DNA from: Candidatus Atribacter alterifermentans
GTDB lineage: Bacteria; Atribacterota; Atribacteria; Atribacterales; Atribacteraceae
Direction: 5' to 3'
DNA length: 12,897 bases
Assembly (NCBI GenBank): GCA_012517635.1
Contig: JAAYUP010000109.1
Span: forward strand, 1-12,897
Position numbers and translations under genes: made by a program
Shown: piece after piece, positions 11,481-12,897 of the stretch
Numbering within the stretch: the stretch's first letter is position 1
Layout of the letters: every line of letters begins with the position of its first letter
The notes under the pieces: model-generated
Seen by the model: the letters and a program-made list of their open reading frames with translations, nothing else
What the model was told of the DNA's origin: nothing
Database searches by the model: none

Positions 11481-12897
11481 ATGAATGGCGTTGAAATGAA
11501 AGGAATTACTAAGGTTTTTGGTAATATTATAGCCAATCAAAAAATTGATTTTGATCTGAAATATGGAGAAATACATGCTCTTTTAGGAGAAAATGGTGCC
11601 GGTAAATCGACATTAATGAATATCTTATATGGTTTTTATCGTCCTGATTCTGGTCATATTTTTATTCATGGCCAGAAATGTGATTTTCGTTCTCCATTCG
11701 ACGCAATCCGTGCTGGTATTGGGATGGTCCATCAGCACTTTATGCTTATTCCTGGACAAACCGTCTGGGAAAATATGATTATCGGTTTAAATACGATTCC
11801 ACAAATTCTTCCCAAACAAGAAATAAAAAGGCAAATACTTGAATTATCAGAAAAGTATTGTCTTCAAATCGATCCAATGTCTTTTGTTTGGCAATTGTCA
11901 ATTGGGGAGCAACAAAGAGTAGCTATTTTACAGATGCTTTATCGGAAGGCAAAACTACTTATTCTTGATGAACCAACGGCAGTTTTAACTCTCCAAGAAA
12001 GCCAGAATTTGTTTAAGATGCTCACTTATATGGCATCAGAAGGATATGGAATAATATTTATTTCTCATAAATTAGATGAAGTGATGAGTTTATCACACCG
12101 GGTAACCATTCTTCGAAAAGGAGAAAAGGTGGGATCAGTTCTTACCAATGAAACAACCAAAGAGAAATTGGCGGAGATGATGATGGGTCAGAAATTTGTT
12201 TTCTCGATTCAAAAGCGACCAGTATCGGCAGGTCCTTTAGTTGTTGATATTCAAAACCTGAGAGTTCGTGGTGATCGCGGATTTCAAGTCATTCGAGACC
12301 TTTCTTTGCAGATCCATCGAGGAGAAGTGTTGGGGTTAGCCGGTGTAGCAGGGAATGGTCAACAAGAATTATGCGAAGCTCTATCAGGGTTAAGGAGAAT
12401 TGAGTCCGGAAAAATAAAAATCAATCAGCAAGAGCTGACTAATCGACCACCCCGATATTTTATAAAAAAAGGACTTCGCTATATTCCGGCTGACCGGCGT
12501 GGTGTTGGTTTAATTCCCAATATGATGATCGATGAAAATGCAATTTTAAAGAAATATTGGAAAAGCCCTATTTCCAAGGGATCATTAATAAATTGGCATG
12601 AAGTTGCTCAGTATGCCCATCATTTAATTCGCAAATATGACATTGCTATTCCTCATGTTCGATATCCAGTAAAGAATCTTTCTGGGGGTAATCTACAAAA
12701 ATTAATGTTGGGAAGAGAACTCAGTGATTCACCTCAAGTTATTATTGCTATGCATCCTACTTGGGGTCTTGATGTTGCCGCGACGAAATTTGTTCGGGAA
12801 CAAATATTAAAAGAAAGAGACCAGGGAGCCTCAGTTCTTTTAATTTCTGAAGACATAGAAGAATTGATAGCACTAAGTGACCGATTAGCTGTTATAT
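11481..12897 (+). CDS. ABC transporter ATP-binding protein, BmpA-linked nucleoside/simple-sugar type (partial, 3' end outside window)
   Basis: The first ~472 residues of a tandem ABC ATPase (usual length ~500-510), truncated by the window edge, not by mutation. First half: Walker A GENGAGKS (36-43), MVHQHFMLI (83-91, with Q85), signature LSIGEQQRV (139-147), Walker B LLILDEP (E164), and H196 in ISHKLDE. Second half (~253 on): degenerate Walker A GVAGNGQQEL (288-297), RYIPADRRGVGLI, signature LSGGNLQK (400-407), and PTWGLD (426-431). MVHQHFML is characteristic of the YufO/NupO branch that works with BMP-type lipoproteins on nucleosides, rather than of RbsA-type sugar importers; this is recall-based. 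GGAGGA (11468-11473) is 7 nt before the ATG. Two permease genes and a BMP lipoprotein gene would be expected nearby. It is divergent from the dehydrogenase operon. Confidence 0.88.
   Translation, partial: MNGVEMKGITKVFGNIIANQKIDFDLKYGEIHALLGENGAGKSTLMNILYGFYRPDSGHIFIHGQKCDFRSPFDAIRAGIGMVHQHFMLIPGQTVWENMIIGLNTIPQILPKQEIKRQILELSEKYCLQIDPMSFVWQLSIGEQQRVAILQMLYRKAKLLILDEPTAVLTLQESQNLFKMLTYMASEGYGIIFISHKLDEVMSLSHRVTILRKGEKVGSVLTNETTKEKLAEMMMGQKFVFSIQKRPVSAGPLVVDIQNLRVRGDRGFQVIRDLSLQIHRGEVLGLAGVAGNGQQELCEALSGLRRIESGKIKINQQELTNRPPRYFIKKGLRYIPADRRGVGLIPNMMIDENAILKKYWKSPISKGSLINWHEVAQYAHHLIRKYDIAIPHVRYPVKNLSGGNLQKLMLGRELSDSPQVIIAMHPTWGLDVAATKFVREQILKERDQGASVLLISEDIEELIALSDRLAVI

Noticed and set aside
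11481..12897. Degenerate second Walker A and Walker B as signs of a broken ATPase
   Set aside because: Loss of GKS/T in the second half and a non-Glu residue before PTxGLD are usual in this tandem family; the missing end is due only to the window boundary.

Overview
The window is AT-rich DNA from a diderm bacterium, probably an anaerobe. The diderm assignment rests on a run of lipopolysaccharide-transport (Lpt) genes: lptC, lptA, lptB and an LptF/LptG permease. The Lpt-DUF3084 neighbourhood, the compact AT-rich genes and the frequent TTG starts suggest Atribacterota (OP9/JS1) or a relative such as Synergistota. That placement is recall-based and cannot be proved from this sequence.

Layout. 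(1) 1-1849, + strand: a small Cys-rich DUF6485-type protein, an AlkA-like DNA glycosylase and a metal-dependent cyclase/kynurenine-formamidase-family hydrolase, closely spaced. (2) 1850-2788: about 0.94 kb with no convincing intact gene. It holds three different palindromic, REP/MITE-like elements and short open stretches that look like decayed coding sequence. (3) 2804-3115: an isolated FlgM-like anti-sigma factor with its own putative promoter. (4) 3395-8428, + strand: an operon-like run of a secreted TlpA-like thioredoxin with a C-terminal degenerate rhodanese-like domain, then lptC, lptA, lptB, an LptF/G permease and a membrane-anchored coiled-coil DUF3084 protein. The first four overlap or abut at stop/start junctions, which suggests translational coupling. 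(5) 11190-8399, - strand: an isocitrate-dehydrogenase-type oxidative decarboxylase, a fumarylacetoacetate-hydrolase-family enzyme and an AEC-family carboxylate/anion transporter. This looks like an organic-acid metabolism operon. Its last gene overlaps the 3' end of the DUF3084 gene tail to tail by 30 bp. (6) 11481-end, + strand: the first ~472 codons of a tandem ABC ATPase of the BmpA-linked nucleoside/simple-sugar type, cut by the window edge. It is transcribed divergently from the dehydrogenase operon, with closely packed predicted promoters.

How the genes work together: LptB (cytoplasmic ATPase), the LptF/G permease, LptC (inner-membrane anchor) and LptA (periplasmic bridge) would extract LPS from the inner membrane and pass it towards the outer membrane. 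LptD/E are not in the window and only one LptF/G permease gene is present. The thioredoxin-like protein at the head of the run could serve envelope thiol chemistry, and the DUF3084 protein could be an envelope partner; both are hypotheses. No CRISPR array, tRNA, rRNA, insertion sequence or clearly novel defence system was seen. The most interesting points are the TlpA-rhodanese/Lpt/DUF3084 gene order, the cofactor residues of the dehydrogenase and the repeat-rich decayed spacer.
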